DNA of 64,000 bases, taken from positions 806,001 through 870,000 of the forward strand of contig NZ_FORQ01000001.1 in assembly GCF_900114045.1 (NCBI RefSeq), written 5' to 3'. Below the pieces are notes generated by a model. The model had not been told where the DNA came from. It saw nothing but the letters and a program-made list of their open reading frames with translations, and searched no databases. Numbering within the stretch: position 1 is the first letter of the stretch; each line of letters starts with the position of its first letter. Both the position numbers and the translations under genes were made by a program. This document shows, piece after piece, positions 18,072 to 24,967 of the stretch. Origin of the DNA: Kaistella treverensis. Lineage in GTDB: Bacteria; Bacteroidota; Bacteroidia; Flavobacteriales; Weeksellaceae.

Positions 18072-18104
18072 CAAAAAAATCTCCCAATAAATTGAGAGAT
18101 TTTC
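18072..18104 (-). terminator. terminator of the tRNA-Asp pair
   Basis: On the minus strand AATCTC pairs with GGGAGATT across a loop, followed by seven T. It lies 2 bp beyond the 3' end of the distal tRNA. Confidence 0.8.
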
Positions 18105-18105
18105 G

Positions 18106-18179
18106 CGATCCGGACGGGATTCGAACCCGCGACCTCCGCCGTGACAGGGCGGCATTCTAACCAGCTGAACTACCGGATC
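18106..18179 (-). tRNA. tRNA-Asp (GTC), distal copy
   Basis: The 74-nt minus-strand gene starts GATCCGGTAGTTCAGCTGG and has a perfect 7-bp acceptor stem (GATCCGG/CCGGATC). The anticodon loop CTGTCAC (anticodon GTC) is closed by CCGCC/GGCGG, and the T loop is GGTTCGAATCC. The discriminator base is G, as expected for Asp. The CCA end is not encoded (CGA follows). It is identical in sequence to the copy 31 bp upstream. Confidence 0.96.
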
Positions 18180-18210
18180 AATTTTTTGAAAAGTAATTGT
18201 AAACTTTTTG

Positions 18211-18284
18211 CGATCCGGACGGGATTCGAACCCGCGACCTCCGCCGTGACAGGGCGGCATTCTAACCAGCTGAACTACCGGATC
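18211..18284 (-). tRNA. tRNA-Asp (GTC), proximal copy
   Basis: Same 74-nt sequence as the distal copy: anticodon GTC, G discriminator, no encoded CCA. It is the first gene of a two-tRNA transcript with its own consensus promoter about 40 bp upstream and a terminator after the second copy. The open reading frame that spans both copies is not a gene. Confidence 0.96.
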
Positions 18285-18321
18285 TTTAGAATAAAAAGAA
18301 CTTCTTCCTTTTTGGTGAGTG

Positions 18322-18351
18322 CAAAAATACACTTTTTATAACAGCCTACAA
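18322..18351 (-). promoter_or_regulatory. consensus Bacteroidota promoter of the tRNA-Asp pair
   Basis: On the minus strand TTG (18351-18349), a 19-bp spacer and TATTTTTG (18329-18322) match the flavobacterial -33/-7 consensus exactly, including spacing. It is the only promoter in the window where both boxes are perfect. Confidence 0.8.
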
Positions 18352-18360
18352 ATATTTTTA

Positions 18361-18390
18361 AAAGAAAATGCTTCCCTTATTAGGAAAGCA
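18361..18390 (-). terminator. terminator of trxA
   Basis: On the minus strand GCTTTCC pairs with GGGAAGC (one G-U) around a short AT loop, followed by ATTTTCTTTT. It lies 24 bp past the trxA stop. Confidence 0.7.
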
Positions 18391-18413
18391 CTCATTTTCA
18401 AGGTTCTTATTTT

Positions 18414-18731
18414 CTATAAATGTGCAGATAATTTCTCGGTGATTACTTCTTTTGAGGCTACACCCACGATTTTGTCCACTACTTCACCATTTTTAAAGAT
18501 CAAAACAGTTGGGATATTTCTAATTCCGTAATCCACAGAAACCTGCTGATTGTTATCTACATCAACTTTTCCAACGATTGCTCTACCTTCAAAATCTGTA
18601 GCAACTTCTTCAATAATTGGTCCCAGCATTCGACACGGTCCGCACCAAACTGCCCAAAAATCTACCAACACCGGTTTATCTGAATTCAATACCGTTTCTT
18701 TGAACGATTGATCTGTAATCTCTAATGCCAT
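18414..18731 (-). CDS. trxA: thioredoxin
   Basis: A 105-residue classical cytoplasmic thioredoxin with no signal peptide. The active site is Cys30-Gly-Pro-Cys33 in FWAVWCGPC and the conserved cis-proline is in IRNIPTVLIFKNG. It reduces protein disulfides with thioredoxin reductase, which is not in the window. A single-gene unit: TAAATTTG lies about 30 bp upstream and a terminator follows the stop. Confidence 0.97.
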   Translation of the reverse strand: MALEITDQSFKETVLNSDKPVLVDFWAVWCGPCRMLGPIIEEVATDFEGRAIVGKVDVDNNQQVSVDYGIRNIPTVLIFKNGEVVDKIVGVASKEVITEKLSAHL

Positions 18732-18761
18732 TTTTATTATATTTTAAGTTATTTCGAAAGA

Positions 18762-18769
18762 CAAATTTA
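18762..18769 (-). promoter_or_regulatory. -7 element (TAAATTTG) upstream of trxA
   Basis: Minus-strand TAAATTTG, 30 bp before the trxA ATG. No TTG is found at the expected -33 distance. Confidence 0.5.
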
Positions 18770-18797
18770 CAATTTTCCCTTTAATTGCACGATGTCC

Positions 18798-19973
18798 CTA
18801 TCTATGTTCAATATCATGATTTTCTATTTTGAAATTTTCCGCGATGCCTTGAAGCGCCGCAACCAAAGCATCAATCTCCTTTTTCGTCGTCAAATGACTG
18901 AAGGAAACTCTGAGCGGAGTTGTATTATTCATTTCTTCTTCATCCAAAATCATCATCATCACCATGGAAGGTTTTGAAGCTCCCGAAGAACACGCGCTTC
19001 CCTGCGAAATTGCGATTCCTTTCATGTCGAGCTTCAAACCGATCATCGGATCTTTGAAAGGTAAAAGTACGCTTAAAACCGTATATAAACTCGCGTCCAT
19101 TTCGGCGCTTCTGCCGTTGAATATTACACCCTCGATTTTTTGCTGAAGCTGCTCAATCGCATATTTTTTAATTTCTTTGATGTGGCTGGAATATTCTTCC
19201 ATATTGTTCACCGACAGTTCCAGCGCTTTGCCAAGACCGGCAATTCCGCACACATTTTCAGTGCCTGCCCGCAAGCTTCTTTCTTGCGGGCCACCGGTGA
19301 TAATTCCTTTTAAACCTGAAGACTTTCGCACAAACGCAAATCCGCTGCCTTTCGGACCGTGAAATTTATGCGCGCTGCAAGAAGCAAAATCTACTTTAAT
19401 ATCGGAAAAATCAAGCTCCATATGCGCCATAGACTGTACGGTATCTGAATGGAAAAGCGCATTATTTTCTTTGCAAATTTCCGCAACTTTTTTAATATCC
19501 AGCAAATTACCGATCTCGTTATTTGCGTGCATCAGCGAAACCAGCGTTTTCTTATCAGATTTCTGAAGCGCTTCGGTTAAATCATTTAAACTGATATCAC
19601 CTTTGTTGTCCGGGCGGAGATAAACTACTTCAACACCTTTTCTCTTCTTCATATCGAGCACCGTTTCCGCGACACATTTATGTTCGAGCGGTGAGGTGAT
19701 GATGCGCTCCACACCCAAATGATTGACGCACGATTTGATAATCATATTGTTCGACTCGGTTCCACACGAGGTGAAAATAATTTCTGCCGGCGAAACGTGC
19801 AGATAATTTGCAACTTCCCGGCGGACATTTTCCAAGAGAATTTTCGCCTCCTGACCGAAACTGTGCGTGGAAGACGGGTTGCCGTAATTGGTTTTCAATA
19901 CCGCCACCATCGTATCTATAACTTCCTCGGAAAGCGGTGTTGTAGCCGCATTATCCAAATAAATCTTATTCAT
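18798..19973 (-). CDS. cysteine desulfurase (NifS/IscS family)
   Basis: PLP enzyme that removes sulfur from cysteine as a persulfide for Fe-S clusters or thiolated cofactors. In the 391-residue protein the PLP lysine is Lys203 in SAHKFHGPKGSG and the persulfide cysteine is Cys328 in SQGSACSSG. GGPQERSLRAGTENV is the family substrate-arginine region. There is no iscU/iscA neighbour, so the sulfur acceptor cannot be told. It lies 37 bp after the HAD phosphatase on the same strand, and read-through from that operon is possible. The symbol is left blank because IscS, NifS and NifZ-type paralogues are not separable here. Confidence 0.93.
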   Translation of the reverse strand: MNKIYLDNAATTPLSEEVIDTMVAVLKTNYGNPSSTHSFGQEAKILLENVRREVANYLHVSPAEIIFTSCGTESNNMIIKSCVNHLGVERIITSPLEHKCVAETVLDMKKRKGVEVVYLRPDNKGDISLNDLTEALQKSDKKTLVSLMHANNEIGNLLDIKKVAEICKENNALFHSDTVQSMAHMELDFSDIKVDFASCSAHKFHGPKGSGFAFVRKSSGLKGIITGGPQERSLRAGTENVCGIAGLGKALELSVNNMEEYSSHIKEIKKYAIEQLQQKIEGVIFNGRSAEMDASLYTVLSVLLPFKDPMIGLKLDMKGIAISQGSACSSGASKPSMVMMMILDEEEMNNTTPLRVSFSHLTTKKEIDALVAALQGIAENFKIENHDIEHR

Positions 19974-20010
19974 TGAGCCTTTTTCTTAATATATTTTTCG
20001 GAGGTTAAAT

Positions 20011-20598
20011 TTAATGAAAAAATTTATAATGACCTTCATCTGACCAGTTCAACATGGGCCGGTCCGCTTCGGTATCGCCGAAGGCAATTATTTTGTCAAA
20101 TTTTCGGCCCGAAATAGCCATTTTTATCCGATTTACCTTTTCGTCACCATTACAGTTTTTTCCGAGAAAATTTCCGGTGAATTTCTCATCGATAAATTCG
20201 CCTTGTGTGGCAAGTAAATTCATTTTTAAATAATCAGCAAAAGGTTTTACCCAAATGTCCAGCGAAGCCGTAACTAAAAAACTTTCCGTTTGTGATCTGT
20301 CTATATTTTTAATGAATTCCAACGCGTGTTCGCGCAGAATTTTTCCGTGAAATAAATCGAAGAAAATTTGGCTTTTTAGCTCGATATTTTTTCGGCTTTC
20401 ACCTTTTAAAACCGATGAAATAAAACTTTTTTTCACCTTTTCAGCGTCCATTAAATTTAATTTTAACAAAATAAAAAGCGGAATATGTTTCGCAAACTGA
20501 ACGTAAAATTTGTTTGAATTGTAAAATTTCAAAAACAAAAACATGGTGTCTTTGTAAGTTAACGTTCCGTCGAAATCAAAACAGTATAATTTTTTCAT
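20011..20598 (-). CDS. HAD-IB phosphatase in the DprE1/E2-like operon
   Basis: A 195-residue phosphoserine-phosphatase-like HAD hydrolase. The nucleophile motif FDFDGTLT is at residues 6-13, motif II is VTASLDIW and motif III/IV is FGDTEADRPML. The all-helical cap lies between them (about 20-110). It starts 1 bp after the DprE2-like gene, so translation is coupled. In mycobacteria the step between phosphoribosyl transfer and DprE1 is loss of the 5'-phosphate. I infer that this enzyme does that step on polyprenyl-phosphoryl-5-phosphoribose. Other phosphomonoesters remain possible. Confidence 0.82.
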   Translation of the reverse strand: MKKLYCFDFDGTLTYKDTMFLFLKFYNSNKFYVQFAKHIPLFILLKLNLMDAEKVKKSFISSVLKGESRKNIELKSQIFFDLFHGKILREHALEFIKNIDRSQTESFLVTASLDIWVKPFADYLKMNLLATQGEFIDEKFTGNFLGKNCNGDEKVNRIKMAISGRKFDKIIAFGDTEADRPMLNWSDEGHYKFFH

Positions 20599-20599
20599 T

Positions 20600-21325
20600 T
20601 TAAAGCTTTAATTTCTTAAAAATAAATTCCGGTATATTTCTGATAACCAACATTATTAAACCCCAGACCGGCAAAACATAAGCAGTATTTCGACCGTTTT
20701 TATACGCTTTATAAATTGCGTCGGCAGCTTGTTTTGGTGTTGCAGTTAATTTCGGATTCAGCGGAAGTCCTTCGGTCATTTTTGTCGCCATAAAACCGGG
20801 TTTTACAGTTAAAACGTGCACTTTTTTAGAGTGCAGATAATTTCGCAGACCGCTGAGATACGCCGTCAAACCAGCTTTTGCGCTGCCGTAAATAAAATTG
20901 CTTTGCCTGCCGCGATCGCCCGCAACCGAGGAAAGCACGATCATCATTCCGGAACGTTTTCTTTCCATTTTATCAGCAAAATAATTTAAAACCGGAATTA
21001 ATTTTGCGTAATTGATATCGATGATATTTTGCGTATTTCGGTTGTCGTAAAGACCTTCTTCGGTTCCTAAACCTAAAAATCCGGTGGCACAGAAAAGCAG
21101 GTTCGAATTGATATTTTCAAAAATTGAATAATCTATTGGCTGAAGCAAATCAAGTTCGATAATTTCAGATTGCTGAACGTATTTTACTTCAAGGTGTTTC
21201 GCGAATTTTTCCGTGGTTTCGCGGTTAGAGGTAAACAGAAAGATTTTGGAGTGCTTTTCATCCGAATTTAGCAACTTTTCTACGAAGGCCTGCGCAACGT
21301 CGGAATTGCTTCCTAAAACAATCAT
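20600..21325 (-). CDS. DprE2-like SDR (decaprenylphosphoryl-2-keto-ribose reductase homologue)
   Basis: A 241-residue SDR starting directly at the Rossmann strand MIVLGSNSDVAQAF. The active-site motif NFIYGSAKAGLTAY parallels NFVYGSTKAGLDGF as I recall it from mycobacterial DprE2. The C-terminus RNIPEFIFKKL parallels its RHIPRSIFRKL. DprE2 reduces the 2-keto intermediate made by DprE1, completing ribose-to-arabinose epimerisation on the lipid carrier. The position directly after a DprE1 homologue supports this. The 54-bp gap to the DprE1-like gene contains one AT-hairpin repeat. Confidence 0.85.
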   Translation of the reverse strand: MIVLGSNSDVAQAFVEKLLNSDEKHSKIFLFTSNRETTEKFAKHLEVKYVQQSEIIELDLLQPIDYSIFENINSNLLFCATGFLGLGTEEGLYDNRNTQNIIDINYAKLIPVLNYFADKMERKRSGMMIVLSSVAGDRGRQSNFIYGSAKAGLTAYLSGLRNYLHSKKVHVLTVKPGFMATKMTEGLPLNPKLTATPKQAADAIYKAYKNGRNTAYVLPVWGLIMLVIRNIPEFIFKKLKL

Positions 21326-21341
21326 ATCTTTCTTTTCATTT

Positions 21342-21375
21342 TTAAAAAATTAACGGCTTTTTGGGCAAATTTTCC
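21342..21375 (-). repeat. short AT-hairpin repeat, copy m
   Basis: The minus strand reads GGAAAATTTGCCCAAAAAGC, then CGTTAATTTTTTA. It sits inside the operon, immediately downstream of the DprE1-like stop codon (4 bp away) and before the DprE2-like start. Confidence 0.55.
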
Positions 21376-21379
21376 GCTT

Positions 21380-22693
21380 TTAACCATTGTGAATTCTTTT
21401 CGACTGAAGTGACACAAACTTCGAATTATTCACGTTTTTCAGATAATTTACAAGGGACGGCTTGCTCATGGAATCTTTGGTGAGGTAAATTCTGCCGCCA
21501 TAACTTTCCACAATTTTATCGAGCTTTTCGACCTGATTTTTCAGTTTTGCATTCATTTTAAAATCCAGCGCCAAAGTGTAACCTTCGATCGGGAACGAAT
21601 TGTAAGCATCTTTATTTTGCTTTCCGAAAAGTTTCAGTACCGCCAGAAAAGAGCCGTTTCCACTTTCTGCGATGGTTTCAAGAATTATTTTCATGCCTTC
21701 TTTGCCGGTTTCTTTGGGTAAAACAAGTTGGTATTGGATAAATCCGTTTTTACCATAAATGCGGTTCCAATCCGTCACCACATCCAGAGGATAGAAAAAC
21801 GCCTCATAATGCACGAAATTTTTCACCACCTTCGGCCTTTGTCTTCTGAAGTAGAAGAAATTAAACAGTTTCACCGTGAGATTATTCAAAACGAAACCCG
21901 GGAAAAAAAAGGGGATTTTAGGGGATATTTTTTTTTCGAGCTTTAAAGGATTTTTTTGAAGATTTTTCGGCAGTTCCTGTTTAAAAGCGTGTTCGCCGCG
22001 GATTAAAATACTGCGGCCTAAATTTTCACCGGTTTGCAGGCAATCAATCCAGGCGACGTTGTATGTCCAGGATTCGCTTTCATCAAAAAGCTGGAAAATT
22101 TCATCGAGATTCTCCGCTTTTATACTTTCCTGGCGGATGTAAGCAGTTTCAATATTTTTCAGTTTGAATTTCGCGGAAAGAATAATTCCGGAAAGTCCCA
22201 TTCCACCTATGGTAGCCCAAAATTTATCAGCATTTTCGCTGCGCGAGCAATTCAGAACTTCACCGTTTTCATTTAATAATGAAAATTCCAGAACATATTC
22301 CGAAAAGCATCCTTCTGCGTGATGATTTTTTCCGTGAACATCGGACGCAATCGCACCACCGATGGTGATAAATTTGGTTCCGGGCGTTACATACAGAAAA
22401 TAACCCTGCGGAATGATAACTTCTAAAACTTCGGAAAGTAGAACACCGGCTTCGCATTCAATAATGCCGTTCAAACGATCAAAACTTATAAATTTATTTA
22501 ACCTTTTAGTGGAAAAAATATTTTCAGCCAAAGCTGCATCGCCGTAGCAGCGGCCGTTTCCACGCGCGATAATTTCGTGGTTATTCCGCACAAATTCCTG
22601 AATTTTTGCTAAAGAATCTTCGCTCCGCATTTCTTTTTCCACCACGGGAAAATTACCCCAATTCGATACCTGTCGCTTGAAATTCGGTTTCAT
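21380..22693 (-). CDS. DprE1-like FAD-dependent oxidase
   Basis: A 437-residue VAO/PCMH-type flavoenzyme matching DprE1, which oxidises the 2'-OH of polyprenylphosphoryl-ribose. The FAD motif RGNGRCYGDAA is at 44-54. GGAIASDVHGKNHHAEG (112-128) nearly copies the mycobacterial GGAIACDIHGKNHHSAG, with His120 at the position of H132. YLTKDS holds Lys406 (equivalent to K418). YTLALDF (372-378) aligns with the mycobacterial strand bearing Cys387, the benzothiazinone target, but has Ala375 there. The second operon gene, 10 bp after the UbiA homologue. Confidence 0.9.
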   Translation of the reverse strand: MKPNFKRQVSNWGNFPVVEKEMRSEDSLAKIQEFVRNNHEIIARGNGRCYGDAALAENIFSTKRLNKFISFDRLNGIIECEAGVLLSEVLEVIIPQGYFLYVTPGTKFITIGGAIASDVHGKNHHAEGCFSEYVLEFSLLNENGEVLNCSRSENADKFWATIGGMGLSGIILSAKFKLKNIETAYIRQESIKAENLDEIFQLFDESESWTYNVAWIDCLQTGENLGRSILIRGEHAFKQELPKNLQKNPLKLEKKISPKIPFFFPGFVLNNLTVKLFNFFYFRRQRPKVVKNFVHYEAFFYPLDVVTDWNRIYGKNGFIQYQLVLPKETGKEGMKIILETIAESGNGSFLAVLKLFGKQNKDAYNSFPIEGYTLALDFKMNAKLKNQVEKLDKIVESYGGRIYLTKDSMSKPSLVNYLKNVNNSKFVSLQSKRIHNG

Positions 22694-22703
22694 CTGTAAT
22701 TAT

Positions 22704-23588
22704 TTATTTAAAATAAATTTGAAGTAAAAATGCCGCGAGCCAAAAAACCAATGTCACCTGAATATAACGGTCTTTGTAGATAATTTTGGTCGGAGATTCG
22801 GTTTTATTGTACACCAAAGTTTGCTGAAGATAACGTAAAAACGCAAAAACCACAAAGAAAACGGTATAAAAAACGCGCGGATGAAAGCGCTGCTGCACTT
22901 CTGGCGACAAGGTAAACATTAAATAACACACAATCGCAAGCGCACAACTTATCGAAAGCGCGATGTCTGCAAACTGAACATTGTAACCGTCCAGCGATTT
23001 TCTGGTTCGGCCGGAAACCTGAGCATTAACAAGTTCGCCACGTCGTTTTCCCAGGGCCAAAACCAGGGCTAATACAAAAGTCAGCAAAATTGCCCATTGT
23101 GAGATTAAAATTCCGCTGGCATAACCGCCGGCAAGAACTCGCAAAACAAATCCAACCGCAATGATGCAGACATCAACGATTGCGACGTGCTTCAGCTTGA
23201 AAGTGTACGCGAGATTCATTACAAAGTAAAATAATATAATCACCGCAAACTGCCAATAATCTGTAGCGAATAACGTTTGCAATGTGAAAATCGTTATTAC
23301 AACGAGTGCAAGTAAAATTACCAAAAAAACCTTTGCGGTGGCTTTGGAAATGGTTCCGCTCGCGAGCGGACGGTTTTTTTTCTCGGGATGTTTGCGGTCT
23401 GACTCAATATCCGAATAATCATTGATGATATAAATACTGCTGGCAACAAAAGAAAAGGTAATAAAAGCAAAAATGCTTTTAATTAAAAGCTCTAGGTTGG
23501 TAATATTTCCGGAAAAAAACAAAGGTGCGAAAACAAAAAGGTTTTTCACCCATTGCTCCACGCGCAGCAGTTTTAGATATTTATTCAT
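22704..23588 (-). CDS. UbiA-family polyprenyl-phosphate phosphoribosyltransferase (Rv3806c-like)
   Basis: A 294-residue integral membrane prenyltransferase-fold protein with about nine hydrophobic helices. It begins KYLKLLRVEQWVKNLFVFAPL, the form typical of decaprenyl-phosphate phosphoribosyltransferase and not of menaquinone UbiA. The first Asp-rich motif is NDYSDIESDR followed by HPEKKNRPLASG. The second conserved region, YTFKLKHVAIVD, holds the other aspartate. Predicted reaction: PRPP plus polyprenyl phosphate gives polyprenylphosphoryl-5-phosphoribose. It is the first gene of the four-gene operon with the DprE1, DprE2 and phosphatase homologues. Confidence 0.87.
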   Translation of the reverse strand: MNKYLKLLRVEQWVKNLFVFAPLFFSGNITNLELLIKSIFAFITFSFVASSIYIINDYSDIESDRKHPEKKNRPLASGTISKATAKVFLVILLALVVITIFTLQTLFATDYWQFAVIILFYFVMNLAYTFKLKHVAIVDVCIIAVGFVLRVLAGGYASGILISQWAILLTFVLALVLALGKRRGELVNAQVSGRTRKSLDGYNVQFADIALSISCALAIVCYLMFTLSPEVQQRFHPRVFYTVFFVVFAFLRYLQQTLVYNKTESPTKIIYKDRYIQVTLVFWLAAFLLQIYFK

Positions 23589-23624
23589 TCAGATAGAATC
23601 AGTTGCGAAAATAGTGATTTTATA

Positions 23625-23652
23625 ATAAAAAAATCCGCCGAAGCGGATTTAA
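23625..23652 (-). terminator. UUCG-loop terminator of the lipocalin/OmpA operon
   Basis: On the minus strand AAATCCGC, TTCG, GCGGATTT form a perfect 8-bp stem with a TTCG tetraloop followed by a T-run. It lies just after the OmpA-lipoprotein stop. Confidence 0.9.
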
Positions 23653-23672
23653 AAATGATCTATTTTTAAGGT

Positions 23673-24365
23673 TTAATTTGCTGTTTTAGCGTCATTAATC
23701 ATGTTTTCATTTGCGGTAATTGCAAATTCAACACGTCTGTTCTGAGCTCTTCCTTCTTCAGTGTCGTTAGTAGCAACAGGTTCCTGCTCGCCGCGTCCCA
23801 TGGTAATCATTCGGGATGCATCAAGACCTTTGGAAACCAAATACGATTTTACAGCAGCTGCTCTTCGATCGGAAAGTGAAAGGTTATAGCTGTCTGTACC
23901 TTTGCTGTCTGTATAACCATAGATATTAATGTTGGTATCCGGGTTATTTTTCAGCACTTCAGCTAGTTTATCAAGGTTCATCTGTGCAGCGGATGAAAGC
24001 GTAGAAGAATCGAAACCAAAGTTCACCATATTTTCTTTCATGGTTACTTTAATACCTTCGCCAACTCTTTCTACTTCGGCACCAGGTAAAGTTTCTTTAA
24101 TTTCTTTGGCCTGTTTGTCCATTTTTCCGCCGATTACGTTACCGGCAACTCCACCAACTATACCACCAAGAACTGCTCCTACGGGTGCATTTTTACCTTT
24201 TCCTACATTATTACCGATAATACCTCCGATTACTGCACCTGCAGCTGTTCCGATTACGGTACCTTTCTGTTGATTATTTGCGTTTTTTACAGTGTCACAA
24301 CTGGTCATCATTAAAGATGTTGAGATGAATAACGCTGCAATATTTGTTTTATTAAAAAGATTCAT
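23673..24365 (-). CDS. OmpA-family lipoprotein with glycine zipper
   Basis: A 230-residue outer-membrane-associated lipoprotein. The signal peptide ends at the lipobox MTSC (Cys23). A Gly/Ala-rich glycine-zipper segment (about 33-80: GTAAGAVIGGIIGNNVG, then GAVLGGIVGGVAG) could insert in or associate with membrane. The C-terminal OmpA/Pal peptidoglycan-binding domain (about 110-218) carries INIYGYTDSKGTDSYNLSLS and GRAQNRRVEF, including the diaminopimelate-binding Asp and Arg. It is 17 bp downstream of the lipocalin-like lipoprotein gene, and together they form an operon closed by the UUCG terminator. Confidence 0.9.
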   Translation of the reverse strand: MNLFNKTNIAALFISTSLMMTSCDTVKNANNQQKGTVIGTAAGAVIGGIIGNNVGKGKNAPVGAVLGGIVGGVAGNVIGGKMDKQAKEIKETLPGAEVERVGEGIKVTMKENMVNFGFDSSTLSSAAQMNLDKLAEVLKNNPDTNINIYGYTDSKGTDSYNLSLSDRRAAAVKSYLVSKGLDASRMITMGRGEQEPVATNDTEEGRAQNRRVEFAITANENMINDAKTAN

Positions 24366-24382
24366 AATTGTATTTTTATAGA

Positions 24383-24862
24383 TTATTTCGCTGAAGTTCT
24401 TTCGAAGTTGTAAACGATTCTTACATTTTGTCCGTCTGCAGGAACACTTTGTTCCAGACTGAACTGATTATCGGTTTGGTTTATTAAATTCAAAGAATAT
24501 CCCGAAACTACTTCTTTCGCTTTTGAACCTTCTACCAGTTTTTTAAATTTAAATTCGTTGCCGTTTACCACTTCAAATTTGATAGGCTGAATAACACTCG
24601 GGCAATCTGCACCTCCGTTAATCATATACGTTCCGGTCCAGTTATTAGGAACTAAAGTCCAGTGGCTGCCAACGAAACATTGGGCATCAGCATTTTCATC
24701 AAATGGTTTTACTTTATAGTTGTTATCGTAATTAACGCTGGTTATTTCCCAATCTCCTTTCAAATTCATAAACTCTGCACGGTTTGCCTGTGCGGTTTTT
24801 GCAGTGGAACAGGAAACAGTAAGAGCTGCTCCAAATATTCCGGCTAATAGTAAATTTTTCAT
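24383..24862 (-). CDS. lipocalin-like lipoprotein
   Basis: A 159-residue protein with a lipoprotein signal MKNLLLAGIFGAALTVSC (Cys18). The domain begins LKGDWEITSVNYD, the usual N-terminal lipocalin strand of this Bacteroidota type, with further beta strands such as WTLVPNNWTGTYMING and NVRIVYNFER. Two cysteines (CFVG, DCPS) may form a disulfide. The ligand is unknown. It is the first gene of a two-gene operon with the OmpA lipoprotein, so a periplasmic or outer-membrane structural or carrier role is likely. Confidence 0.82.
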   Translation of the reverse strand: MKNLLLAGIFGAALTVSCSTAKTAQANRAEFMNLKGDWEITSVNYDNNYKVKPFDENADAQCFVGSHWTLVPNNWTGTYMINGGADCPSVIQPIKFEVVNGNEFKFKKLVEGSKAKEVVSGYSLNLINQTDNQFSLEQSVPADGQNVRIVYNFERTSAK

Positions 24863-24920
24863 AGTGTAAAATTAATTGTGCTTTCTAACTACAAAAAACC
24901 GTGCCATTATTAGATAAGCA

Positions 24921-24946
24921 AAAAAATCCGACGAATCGGATTTTTT
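24921..24946. terminator. perfect 11-bp bidirectional terminator after the subtilase gene
   Basis: AAAAAATCCGA (24921-24931) pairs perfectly with TCGGATTTTTT (24936-24946). The loop is TTCG when read on the minus strand. It ends the minus-strand subtilase transcript. Confidence 0.9.
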
Positions 24947-24967
24947 GGTAATTTAAGCTCGGAATTT

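Larger units (their letters stand above)
17651..18105. other. 455-bp AT-rich spacer upstream of glgC
   Basis: No open reading frame of credible length or composition is seen. The stretch holds four copies of the AT-hairpin repeat (17770, 17853, 17936, 18015) and, at its right end, the terminator of the tRNA-Asp pair. The glgC promoter should be here but no exact TANNTTTG match stands out close to the start codon. Confidence 0.6.

Noticed and set aside
18066-18332. Reading frame across the two tRNA-Asp genes with a repeated protein segment
   Set aside because: Its internal repeat is just the two tRNA genes read in frame, and its start ATG lies in the tRNA promoter.
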